From: a virus
DNA length: 64,000 bases
Strand: one strand, 5' to 3'
IMG/VR virus record: IMGVR_UViG_3300020395_000006
Coordinates: 1-64,000 of that record
Shown here: one piece after another, positions 24,054 to 32,470 of the stretch
Numbering within the stretch: the stretch's first letter is position 1
Layout of the letters: every line of letters starts with the position of its first letter
The notes under the pieces: generated by a model
Told to the model about the DNA's origin: nothing
The model's input: the letters and a program-made list of their open reading frames with translations, nothing else
Database searches by the model: none
Made by a program: the position numbers and the translations under genes

Positions 24054-27000
24054 CAAGAAGTACGCATGATATATGCCAAAGCAAAATATGGTGGTAAGTT
24101 TTTGTTAGTTCCAGCAACACCTTCCTGATCAACAGTTGTAGCAACAGTAATTCCAGTACTATTACTGCTAGATGTCATCGTCTGTGTATTGGATAGATTA
24201 GATCTATCATTCAAGGTGTTACCATCACCAGTATCATCATTATTAGAACCAAATGTGTGTGAGTGTTGAGGATCATTTACAGCTGATGTTGCATCGTGAT
24301 CGTGAGCAACAACTACAGCATCTTTACTACCACCAATGTGTTTACCTGTACCTTCAATAGTTGTCTCCCACCTACTATCACCAGTATCATAATCATTTGC
24401 AGCGATAACAAACTGATTTCTTAGGTTAGGTGTTCCAGAAGTACCATCACATAACGCCCAGTTTGTTGGAACTGCAGTCTTTGCACCAGACCACATAATA
24501 ATACCACCAATAGGAACTACACCTTTACCAATAAATTTATCTGCAGTTACATCACCTGTAACAGTAGTATCTCCACCAACAGTTAGATCATCCGTGATAT
24601 TTGCATCATCTGTAGATGTTAGTTGCTCTGCAGTTATAGTACCTGCAGTTATAGTACCTGTAAATGTTGATATACCAGTTACTTCTAGTCTATCTACAGA
24701 ATAATGTTCACTATCACCTGCCTTAGAAATAGGACCGAAACGTTTCCATGTCTGATTGGTCTTTACCCATCCTATGTAACCACCTTCATCAAAAGAAGTT
24801 CTGAATAGGATACTATCTGTACTACTGGTAGGTGTAGTATTGCCACCATGTATTCCAACAAATACACTCTGACCAATATTACCTGAACGATTACCTCTAA
24901 GAAGTAAATCTACAACCTCAGTATCACCATTTGACTGGAATGCAGTATCTGCAATTAGATTATCAAATGTAGCATCAGCAGGGAGAACTGTATCACCAAC
25001 TTCTCCACCTGATCTACCACCAACTCCACCTACTAACTTAAGTTTATTAGTTGCTGAATCAACCTTTACATTACCAATATAGAAGTCACCCTGATCATTC
25101 ATACCAGTGTAGACTATAAATCCACCTCTAGTTTGTAATGATTGAGCAGTTAATTCTTCTTTATCAGATCTTACTCTATCCTGTACCTGTGGCATTGCGG
25201 TAGAATAATTTCCTGGTCCAAAACCAACATACTCAAATGTATGTCCAGATGCCCTCAATACAGAATATCTTCTGTTTTCTACTGGTAATACTTTTATCTT
25301 TCTTACCGATACCTCTTTATCATGTGCTACTGCATTAGTTCCTAATACACCACGTAAAACCGTTGTTATCTGTGTATTTGAAACCATTACAATTTCATCT
25401 TCAATTTGTAGGAAATCTCCTCTTCTCAGATTACCTTTTCCTGCTAATGTAATACCTGATGCAGTAGATGCTAGATCAGCATTTAACTTAGTAGTAAAAC
25501 CACCGTATAATGGTATACCTCTACCATGTCCTCTTACTGATATACCTGTCCCGTATGCAGTTGCAATACCAGTGAATGCAGGAGCATTTGATGATATACC
25601 AAGATTGACTGATAAAGAAGTACCATAACCTAGTCTATCTGTAATAAAGTGAGTTCCATTATAAACTGAAGAGAAATCAGTACAACCAGTAATGGTAATC
25701 TGGTCTCCTCTTCGTAAACCAATATCACCATTCAAACGAACAGTCGCAATTCCACTTATAGCATCATGTGATATAGCTGCTATTCCAGTACTAACACCCA
25801 CATGATATACCTGTCCACCAGAACCAACGCCATCAGCAGATCCATTGACTTTGAATGTATCTTTATCTGTAACTTCTTTTATTCTATAAAGACCATCATA
25901 AGAATCACTAGAAACACCAACAATCTCGACAACATCACCAACATTGTTCAAGATTTCAGAAATACCAACAGTACAATCTGTTCCTGGAGTATGGAATGGT
26001 ACACCTCTTACAGTAAGAGTATCATCCATACTATAACCCGATCCAGGATTAGCCAATTCAATACTACTAATGGTAGAAGCAGCAGAGACTGTAACGTCTG
26101 CCGTTGCTCCTTCACCAGTTCCACCTTCTAATCTTATGTTATAATAGAACTCAGCAGATCCACTGTTAGTACCATACTGAGCACCACCAGTAATACTTTG
26201 TATTCCAACAATACCATTGAACCCATGATCAACTTCTGTATTGAAAGTAAGAGTTCCACTTGCTGTAGCAGAACTAGTAATAGTCTTTACAACACCAAAC
26301 TCTTTTAGGAAAGAATGTATACCTTCCTTGGTTATACTTCTTGTTGGATCATTGGTTTCAACATTACCAATCTCATCTCTTACAGCATAACTTACTGCTG
26401 CTTTAGGATCATCAACCCTATTATTCACATCATCTGATGGAATTATATCAATTATGTCCTGTCCAAAGTAGTTACTTGCAGTTGAGAAAGGAGTTACATT
26501 AGGTTGAGAAATATATCCACGTAATGTTAGATTATATTCTCCATCCTGAACACCTTGCTTATACTCCTGAATAGTATCAGCAGTATTGATCTGATAACTT
26601 ACACTGAAGTCCTTTCTATTAAAGTATGGAGTGAATGTACGTCCAGATCCTACAATAGTTCTATCATGGAAGGTATATGGAATACCAGAAGTAATTGTAG
26701 TAATTCCACCTGGATTAGTATTCAGTCCAACGTTGAATGAAGTAGCATTGTTTACACCTGTTACTTCAAATATACCATTATAACCACTGTTATCAGTACC
26801 AGATGTATTGTTAACACTCCTTAGTCTCTTGATTTCAACTATATGTCCTTGCTTCAATCCATGAGGATGTTCTGCTGTAATGATACCAACATTACTTGCC
26901 CATGAAGCATTAATAATCGCACTCTTAGATCTTAGATTTGATTCTGATGTCAGAGTAAGATTATCATTTTGATAATTTGTATCATCAGGAACTGATGAGG

Positions 27001-29383
27001 TTTCTTCAATACTGAAACCTGCTATAGGACTTCCAGCTAAACTAGATGTCTGTGGAATAACATACTTTACACTATATTTCTTGTCACTATTCGGTCTTCT
27101 GTCAAGAGTTCTTTGAACACTAGCAGTTCTAGTTTTTGGTGTGATAGAAGTTTGTTGTGACTTTATAGCAGCACGTAAACTATTACCAACACCTACGTTT
27201 ATATACCAACCTGAAGTATCATGTTGAACTGGATGTCCAGGATCACCTGGTTCCTTGTCAGTTACATTTGAAACTACCCTAAGAAGACCACCCTTATTAT
27301 TGATACCCGTGATCTCGTTTCCTGCAACGGCATTGTTGAACGTAGATGCTAACTGAATCTGATCTGCATTCAATGATGCTGTTATAGCATAATAAGTTCT
27401 ATTATAATCTATACCATCAGGTAAAGATCCATCTTCAGAATAAACACGTACCGTTTCTCCTGCGTTGAATTTATGATCTGATTGTAATGTTATAGTACTA
27501 CTGGTAATACTATTGATACCACTAACCCTTCCTACAAACAGTTCCTTCTTACCTGATACCCGTTCATCAGGATCAGTTTGTGGTACAGGCATAAGAATGT
27601 CAGCACCATAGACTGTATTTCCTATACTTACTTGTAATTTATCTCCTACCTTTGCACCTATAGTAAACCCATTGGAGACTACATTTGGTTTATTATCCTT
27701 TTGCTGATAATTGTAGATATAAAGCTTAGTATCAGTACTCAAACCTGCTGTTATATCAACATCAAGTGGTAAGAATGATACTCTAGTCTCCTTTGCAAAA
27801 TTCTTTTGAGGTGGATCTATTTCAACAATATATCCTTTATCATCTTTCAAAAATGCATCGGATCTAAACTTATCTGCCTCAAGTGCCTTGGCACCAAAGT
27901 TAGAGTTAGAGTTGGTGATTGACATATCACCACCATGCACAGCAACAAAATGCTGTGCATATCCAATAGCAAAAGTAGAAACTGCCTGAATAATACCTTT
28001 ATTTCCTACTTTTATATGATAATTACTCCAGTCAGGTTTATGTTTTGATAAACTATCAGTATGAAGTGATACACCTGAACCTAGTGCTGCCTGATCTTGC
28101 CATGCTCCAGTAGTAGTATTATACTTTACATATGCATTATCATCTTTATTCAGTGCAACACCAGTAAACTGTGCCACAACCATTGATTTGAAACCAGTTG
28201 CTTTAGCACCATCAGCGTTTAGACCGCATAATCCATATACAGATCTAATAGAACAATTATAAATGTATGGTGAAGATGAAGATACAGTATCACTTTCTAC
28301 CTTTGCTACTGGATTCAATCCAGATAGACTTGGTGTAGCAGTTGAAGTTGGTGTAACAGGAACAGAATATGTGAATGATGTTTCACTTAGAACCTGTGAT
28401 ACAACATAAGTTCCATCATAATTACTATCATTTACACCATTGATTAGAACAGGAGTTCCAACATCAAATCCATGATCTGTTGATGTTATTACAGTAACAA
28501 TCGGTGTTGCAACTGAGTCTGTTGGATTAGATCCAGAATAGATATCACTTACTGCAATATCTCCAACTTGTGATATAGCACCTACAATCCTAGATTCATC
28601 AATAACCTTTTCAAAATCTTTATTGGTTGGATAAACAGGTAATGCTCTACCACTATTAGTACCATATGCAAGCGTAAGCTTAGCATAGTACATATCAAGA
28701 TCAGTATTACCCTTACCAGTGATTGTGTTTACACCATCAGCATACTCAAAACAAGTTACCTTATGATGAGAATAATTTGGTGCATAAACATTTGAAGTAT
28801 AATCCTTGAATACTCTATCATTTGACTCAGCATCAAAGAAACTAAACCCATAGAAGAAACATCCACCAGTTACCCTGAATATTGCTGTGGATGCAATTGA
28901 ATCATTGGATGGATTAGGAACATATTTTGGTCTTATCTTAGTCTTTCTTAGATCTTGCCCTACAACTGATGTACCACGAGGAACTACTACACCACCACTT
29001 GCACTATTAAACTTATATAATACGTTATTAGGATCTTGAATATCAAAATTTGAACCAATAGAAAATTGGTCAATCGTTGCTGCAGTATTATTTACATCGG
29101 TAATGGTGCCAGATGTGTTGATTTGCAGTCCAGGTCTATTATCAATATAATGAGTACCTGGTGAAATAAGTATAGTTGTCTTATCAAACTTATCATTACT
29201 TCCACCTACCTGATATGAAAACCTAGCAGACTCTAATAACGCCCTTTGAATAGTTTTAAAAGGTCGAGCACGGGAATTCCCGCTATTGCTTATATCATCT
29301 GTTGCATCAAGTTCCTCTGGATTAACGTAAATTACGTTTCCAGTGACATTCTTGAGAAAATTTTCGAGTCTGCTTAACGGCAT
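24053..29383 (-). CDS. large baseplate-associated protein with C-terminal tail-collar domain
   Basis: 1776 residues. The N-terminus (MPLSRLENFLKNVTGNVIYV) continues as a right-handed beta-helix type region (FKTIQRALLESARFSY and ILISPGTHYIDNRPG), the arrangement found in cyanophage baseplate wedge and short-fibre proteins. Repeats like GSGYSMDDTLTVRG occupy the middle. The last 150 residues form a phage tail collar domain: VPIGGIIMWSGAKTAVPTNW, LCDGTSGTPNLRNQFVI and the metal-binding histidine motifs AHDHDA and HSHTF, as in gp12 of T4, where this domain binds the receptor. I infer a fusion of gp10-like and gp12-like roles. A late promoter lies upstream at 29416-29423. Confidence 0.75.
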   Translation of the reverse strand: MPLSRLENFLKNVTGNVIYVNPEELDATDDISNSGNSRARPFKTIQRALLESARFSYQVGGSNDKFDKTTILISPGTHYIDNRPGLQINTSGTITDVNNTAATIDQFSIGSNFDIQDPNNVLYKFNSASGGVVVPRGTSVVGQDLRKTKIRPKYVPNPSNDSIASTAIFRVTGGCFFYGFSFFDAESNDRVFKDYTSNVYAPNYSHHKVTCFEYADGVNTITGKGNTDLDMYYAKLTLAYGTNSGRALPVYPTNKDFEKVIDESRIVGAISQVGDIAVSDIYSGSNPTDSVATPIVTVITSTDHGFDVGTPVLINGVNDSNYDGTYVVSQVLSETSFTYSVPVTPTSTATPSLSGLNPVAKVESDTVSSSSPYIYNCSIRSVYGLCGLNADGAKATGFKSMVVAQFTGVALNKDDNAYVKYNTTTGAWQDQAALGSGVSLHTDSLSKHKPDWSNYHIKVGNKGIIQAVSTFAIGYAQHFVAVHGGDMSITNSNSNFGAKALEADKFRSDAFLKDDKGYIVEIDPPQKNFAKETRVSFLPLDVDITAGLSTDTKLYIYNYQQKDNKPNVVSNGFTIGAKVGDKLQVSIGNTVYGADILMPVPQTDPDERVSGKKELFVGRVSGINSITSSTITLQSDHKFNAGETVRVYSEDGSLPDGIDYNRTYYAITASLNADQIQLASTFNNAVAGNEITGINNKGGLLRVVSNVTDKEPGDPGHPVQHDTSGWYINVGVGNSLRAAIKSQQTSITPKTRTASVQRTLDRRPNSDKKYSVKYVIPQTSSLAGSPIAGFSIEETSSVPDDTNYQNDNLTLTSESNLRSKSAIINASWASNVGIITAEHPHGLKQGHIVEIKRLRSVNNTSGTDNSGYNGIFEVTGVNNATSFNVGLNTNPGGITTITSGIPYTFHDRTIVGSGRTFTPYFNRKDFSVSYQINTADTIQEYKQGVQDGEYNLTLRGYISQPNVTPFSTASNYFGQDIIDIIPSDDVNNRVDDPKAAVSYAVRDEIGNVETNDPTRSITKEGIHSFLKEFGVVKTITSSATASGTLTFNTEVDHGFNGIVGIQSITGGAQYGTNSGSAEFYYNIRLEGGTGEGATADVTVSAASTISSIELANPGSGYSMDDTLTVRGVPFHTPGTDCTVGISEILNNVGDVVEIVGVSSDSYDGLYRIKEVTDKDTFKVNGSADGVGSGGQVYHVGVSTGIAAISHDAISGIATVRLNGDIGLRRGDQITITGCTDFSSVYNGTHFITDRLGYGTSLSVNLGISSNAPAFTGIATAYGTGISVRGHGRGIPLYGGFTTKLNADLASTASGITLAGKGNLRRGDFLQIEDEIVMVSNTQITTVLRGVLGTNAVAHDKEVSVRKIKVLPVENRRYSVLRASGHTFEYVGFGPGNYSTAMPQVQDRVRSDKEELTAQSLQTRGGFIVYTGMNDQGDFYIGNVKVDSATNKLKLVGGVGGRSGGEVGDTVLPADATFDNLIADTAFQSNGDTEVVDLLLRGNRSGNIGQSVFVGIHGGNTTPTSSTDSILFRTSFDEGGYIGWVKTNQTWKRFGPISKAGDSEHYSVDRLEVTGISTFTGTITAGTITAEQLTSTDDANITDDLTVGGDTTVTGDVTADKFIGKGVVPIGGIIMWSGAKTAVPTNWALCDGTSGTPNLRNQFVIAANDYDTGDSRWETTIEGTGKHIGGSKDAVVVAHDHDATSAVNDPQHSHTFGSNNDDTGDGNTLNDRSNLSNTQTMTSSSNSTGITVATTVDQEGVAGTNKNLPPYFALAYIMRTS

Positions 29384-29387
29384 AACC

Positions 29388-29395
29388 TATAAATA
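29388..29395 (+). promoter_or_regulatory. late promoter TATAAATA (plus strand)
   Basis: Perfect T4-type late promoter box, 30 bases upstream of the ATG at 29426. It forms a pair with the minus-strand box at 29416-29423, so the two late transcripts diverge and cross within this 40-base gap. Confidence 0.7.
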
Positions 29396-29415
29396 CTGAC
29401 ACCATCTCTTCATCT

Positions 29416-29423
29416 TATTTATA
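29416..29423 (-). promoter_or_regulatory. late promoter TATAAATA (minus strand)
   Basis: The minus strand reads GTATAAATAAG, 33 bases upstream of the ATG at 29383 of the large collar-domain gene. It is within the leader of the plus-strand gene. Confidence 0.7.
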
Positions 29424-29425
29424 CT

Positions 29426-30157
29426 ATGGCAAGTGGTCCAGAAACAGAAAAACTAATAGTAACCTTTGAATCTAAGATAGATCAATCGAGAAAAGATAAG
29501 AAAGGTATCGAAGATGCTGAAAAAGGCTCCGACATAAAAGATGGAGAAGGAAATCTCCTGGCAAAAATAGAAAATCTAACTGAGGTTATTAATAGATTCA
29601 GTCCTGCGACCCAAGGAATAGATGAACGTATTCTATCTATAAACGCACAGATCAATAGCAACCAGACAGATTTATTCAATTTATATACTGGTGCTACTCA
29701 AGCAGGTTGTACTACACATACAATTCCAATGTATGATGCCTTGAGAGATGATGTAAGAGGATACACTTACGAATTTGCTAGTCCGACATATAATGGGACA
29801 ACTCCATTTGATGAAAGTAATACTCTAATAACATCAGCAAATCTAGGTTTTGGAACTTATACTGGTATAACACAAGTAAGTCTTGGAACTTTCTTTGGAT
29901 ATGATTCAACAGAATCTGGTTGTGCTGGTTTTGCTGCAAGTATAACTACTGCTGAAAATAACGTATCATCCCTCAGAACACAAAGGGATGCCATAAGGAC
30001 ATCCCAAAACGGACTAAAAGAATCTAGAATGGAATATCAAGTTCAAAGATATGGATTTTCTAGAAGTAAAAAGGAACTAGATGATTCAATAGTAGTAGAT
30101 AATGGTATAATAGATTTATTACAAAACCCAGAACTAACCCAATACTTCAAGGAATAA
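29426..30157 (+). CDS. hypothetical coiled protein in the structural region (243 aa)
   Basis: Plus-strand gene between minus-strand structural genes. Residues 1-90 look helical and charged (ESKIDQSRKDKKGIEDAEK), the middle (95-165) is rich in Thr, Tyr and Gly, and residues 165-225 are a second coil (AENNVSSLRTQRDAIRTSQN). This coil-globule-coil plan suits a virion or assembly protein. It has its own late promoter. No family recognised. Confidence 0.6.
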   Translation: MASGPETEKLIVTFESKIDQSRKDKKGIEDAEKGSDIKDGEGNLLAKIENLTEVINRFSPATQGIDERILSINAQINSNQTDLFNLYTGATQAGCTTHTIPMYDALRDDVRGYTYEFASPTYNGTTPFDESNTLITSANLGFGTYTGITQVSLGTFFGYDSTESGCAGFAASITTAENNVSSLRTQRDAIRTSQNGLKESRMEYQVQRYGFSRSKKELDDSIVVDNGIIDLLQNPELTQYFKE

Positions 30158-30328
30158 TTATCTCCTTCCCTTGAATCTATTTTTCTTAGGTTTAGATGGA
30201 TTTTTCCAATTGAATGAAGTTTTTGATGCTTTGCATCTCTTTATATGAGATCCAAACTCAATCCTATTATTCAATTCATGTCCACACATAGGACATCGGA
30301 TTTTTCTATCATTTCTTCGACTTGACAT
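30158..30328 (-). CDS. small zinc-finger protein (56 aa)
   Basis: ATG at 30328, TAA directly against the plus-strand gene stop. CPMCGHELNNRIEFGSHIKRC forms a C-x2-C-x12-H-x3-C zinc finger (cysteines near residues 12 and 15, His 28, Cys 32). The tail is very basic (KPKKNRFKGRR). Probably binds nucleic acid. Too short for standard gene lists. Confidence 0.6.
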   Translation of the reverse strand: MSSRRNDRKIRCPMCGHELNNRIEFGSHIKRCKASKTSFNWKNPSKPKKNRFKGRR

Positions 30329-30578
30329 TAGACTTCATCACTGCTCTTTTGCCTTCATGGCCATGAGCAATTCCTAATTCATGCATTTTAGAGTGTTCAT
30401 CAATCTCATCTCTGAGTCCTTCTTTACCTGAACCAAAAGTCATGTATATACCATAACCTAAAAGTCCTATAACAATAACTGCTATAAAAATTGGAATGGC
30501 AAGACCTGGTTCAATTAATGGTTGCTTTTCCCATGTGCCTGGTAAATGATACACGGATGGACTGGATAAAAAAATCAT
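30309..30578 (-). CDS. small membrane protein (89 aa)
   Basis: One hydrophobic segment, GLAIPIFIAVIVIGLLGYGI (residues about 25-44), then a charged, lysine-rich tail (RAVMKSNVKSKK). A single-pass protein. It overlaps the zinc-finger gene by 20 bases and the gene upstream by four. Whether it acts in the virion or in lysis is unknown. Confidence 0.6.
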   Translation of the reverse strand: MIFLSSPSVYHLPGTWEKQPLIEPGLAIPIFIAVIVIGLLGYGIYMTFGSGKEGLRDEIDEHSKMHELGIAHGHEGKRAVMKSNVKSKK

Positions 30579-30781
30579 ACGTAAACAATATCGGTTGCAG
30601 TTTGATCCTGAGCTTCTCTGACTACATCTAATACAGACATAAACTGATCAGTAGTATCACAGGTAACAGTTTTTTCTGTACCAAGAGATCCATGCATTGA
30701 GAATGAACGCTTAGTCACATCCACTTCAACAAGTTCAACAAATTCTTCGGGCATTGGATTTTTACTGATGTCCTCTATCAT
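30575..30781 (-). CDS. hypothetical protein (68 aa)
   Basis: Acidic soluble protein starting MIEDISKNPMPEEFVELVE. A repeated pattern of beta strands (FSMHGSLGTEKTVTC) and a helix (DQFMSVLDVVREAQ) suggests a compact alpha/beta fold. Found in other cyanophages next to the S74-type gene as far as I recall, without known function. Confidence 0.55.
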   Translation of the reverse strand: MIEDISKNPMPEEFVELVEVDVTKRSFSMHGSLGTEKTVTCDTTDQFMSVLDVVREAQDQTATDIVYV

Positions 30782-30806
30782 AGCATGTGTAAGTTATATG
30801 GTCAAC

Positions 30807-31091
30807 CTACTTCCTTTTCGGTCTTACAATATTTTTCAACGTGGTTGGTTTCTTTGGTTCTTCAACCTTTATTGGTTCTGCAATAACAGTATAATATGCA
30901 TTGAGTGAACCTCCACCACCATTTCTTATAATAACTTTAGTCCCCCACTGTATTTCTTTTACAAATAATTCTTGTGCTGTTCCAATTGGAGTAAGTTGTA
31001 CTACAATTGATTCTGGAATAATTTTACCTTGCCATTCCTCTGGCAATTCAATTATTCCGTCTGTGTGGACTGTTCCAGATTTTGTAAACAT
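30807..31091 (-). CDS. virion-associated beta-rich protein (94 aa)
   Basis: Begins MFTKSGTVHTDGIIELPEEW, then IPESIVVQLTPIGTAQELFV. This strand pattern (F-x-K-x-G, IELP..W, VQLTPIG) is the one that precedes the S74 chaperone domain inside many phage fibre proteins. Here it is a separate gene directly downstream of the S74 gene, overlapping it by 40 bases. It likely works with that protein. Confidence 0.6.
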   Translation of the reverse strand: MFTKSGTVHTDGIIELPEEWQGKIIPESIVVQLTPIGTAQELFVKEIQWGTKVIIRNGGGGSLNAYYTVIAEPIKVEEPKKPTTLKNIVRPKRK

Positions 31092-31903
31092 TGCTCTAGA
31101 TGATCAATTCGCTTGTTTTGTTCTTTAATAGCTTCAACTAAAAGTCCTACTAGGTTTTCATATTGAATTCCCTTTACAGGAAGACTCTCACCTTTACTAT
31201 CAATCGTAGTATTTATCACCACTTCTGGAACTACTTTTTCAGTATCTTGTGCAATCAAACCCATCTTAGTTCCTGGAGCATTTTTACCAAGAGCAAAATG
31301 ATCCCATTCAAAAGTAACACCTTTCAGTGCTAGAACTTTGGCAAGAGGTGATAATATAGGTTGTATATTCTTCTTTAATTTTCTATCTGAATGAGCGTGC
31401 AGGAAAGCTAGTGGTGTGCCATTATATGTCCAGAATCCTCTTAGTGTTCCAGGACTAGCAGTCAATGTCATTGCTAGTGCTGCACAGAATTTATTAGGTT
31501 CTGCTGAAGTTTCTCCACCTACTGCTGTCTGTCTTCCTATTCTATTATGAAACCCAAGCATATTCTTGAGTCCTATACCATTATGAATTCCAATATTATT
31601 GGTAACACCAATCATATTACTCAGACCAAACGCATTCAAATATCCCATCAGGTGTGTACCACCTGTTACTTCAAGGGTTAGACCTGGAACTGCTGATACG
31701 AACGGTGGGATTCCTGGTCCCATTTGAACGACTGCTCTTGCAAATCCTAATTGAGGTGTTGCACCAAAAAATGCAGGACCAACACATGCTAGTGTTCCAT
31801 TGAAAGGAAGTAACTTGTTCAGCGTTAACGCTGACATATCAAGTTTTAATGGTATAGTTGGACCAATATAAACTTTCTGTGCTGATACTTCTGGCGATTC
31901 CAT
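31052..31903 (-). CDS. structural protein with Peptidase_S74 self-cleaving chaperone domain
   Basis: 283 residues. Residues 165-283 match the intramolecular chaperone of endosialidase (Peptidase_S74): the cleavage site region HSDRKLKKNIQPI gives the Ser-Lys pair, followed by FEWDHF, GLIAQDTEKVVPEV and GIQYENLVGLLVEAIKEQ, ending in a coiled coil. This domain folds a trimeric fibre and then cuts itself off. The N-terminal half has repeated NNIGIHNGIGLKNMLGFHN-like units, probably a beta-helix needle. Placement beside gp5-like and needle genes suggests a tail spike tip or fibre. Confidence 0.8.
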   Translation of the reverse strand: MESPEVSAQKVYIGPTIPLKLDMSALTLNKLLPFNGTLACVGPAFFGATPQLGFARAVVQMGPGIPPFVSAVPGLTLEVTGGTHLMGYLNAFGLSNMIGVTNNIGIHNGIGLKNMLGFHNRIGRQTAVGGETSAEPNKFCAALAMTLTASPGTLRGFWTYNGTPLAFLHAHSDRKLKKNIQPILSPLAKVLALKGVTFEWDHFALGKNAPGTKMGLIAQDTEKVVPEVVINTTIDSKGESLPVKGIQYENLVGLLVEAIKEQNKRIDHLEQCLQNLEQSTQTE

Positions 31904-32470
31904 TTATGCCCCCAAAGCAAATTGTTCTATCAAACTATCTACAACATCATTTATACTTGTTGGTATAAGTTTGGTTTTCTTTTCATAGACGTAAACTGGA
32001 TTTCCAACTATAAGATGCCACCCTGCGGCTCGTGAGAATATATTTTGTCCTGCATCTAATGCATAATTGGTTGCTATAATTTTAACATTTCTATCAGCAT
32101 CTATCCTTGTATCCTTTCTAGAATTTATAATTACATCCTCTGCAGCATCTAGGGTTATATTACCTGTCACGGTTTTCATCTTTATATTATTCATAGCAGT
32201 TATATTAACATCTCCCTCAGAATATATGGTAAGTGGTGATTTACCTTTATTCACTAACGAAGAACCATCTGCATTCTTTTGATCTACTCCTCTAAGTTCC
32301 CAACCACCATCTTTGAAAATCCTCAAACTTGCACCAGATCCAGCAGCTAACTGAACCTGATCTGGACGATCAACTTTGGCTTCTGTTCTACGACCTATCC
32401 GAAGATAACCATCTTCAGGGGTATTAATAATAAGAGGTGGTGATGTGCGATTAGGATGAATATCTGTCAT
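31904..32470 (-). CDS. gp5C-like beta-helix needle protein
   Basis: 188 residues. The pattern SEGDVNITAMNNIKMKTVTG then VIINSRKDTRIDADRNVKI repeats an eight-residue turn, as in the C-terminal needle of T4 gp5. The start at 32470 (MTDIHPNRTSPPLII) overlaps the stop of the gp5-like gene; an upstream start at 32488 is in frame but runs inside that gene. In T4 this part is fused to gp5; here it is a separate gene. Confidence 0.7.
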   Translation of the reverse strand: MTDIHPNRTSPPLIINTPEDGYLRIGRRTEAKVDRPDQVQLAAGSGASLRIFKDGGWELRGVDQKNADGSSLVNKGKSPLTIYSEGDVNITAMNNIKMKTVTGNITLDAAEDVIINSRKDTRIDADRNVKIIATNYALDAGQNIFSRAAGWHLIVGNPVYVYEKKTKLIPTSINDVVDSLIEQFALGA

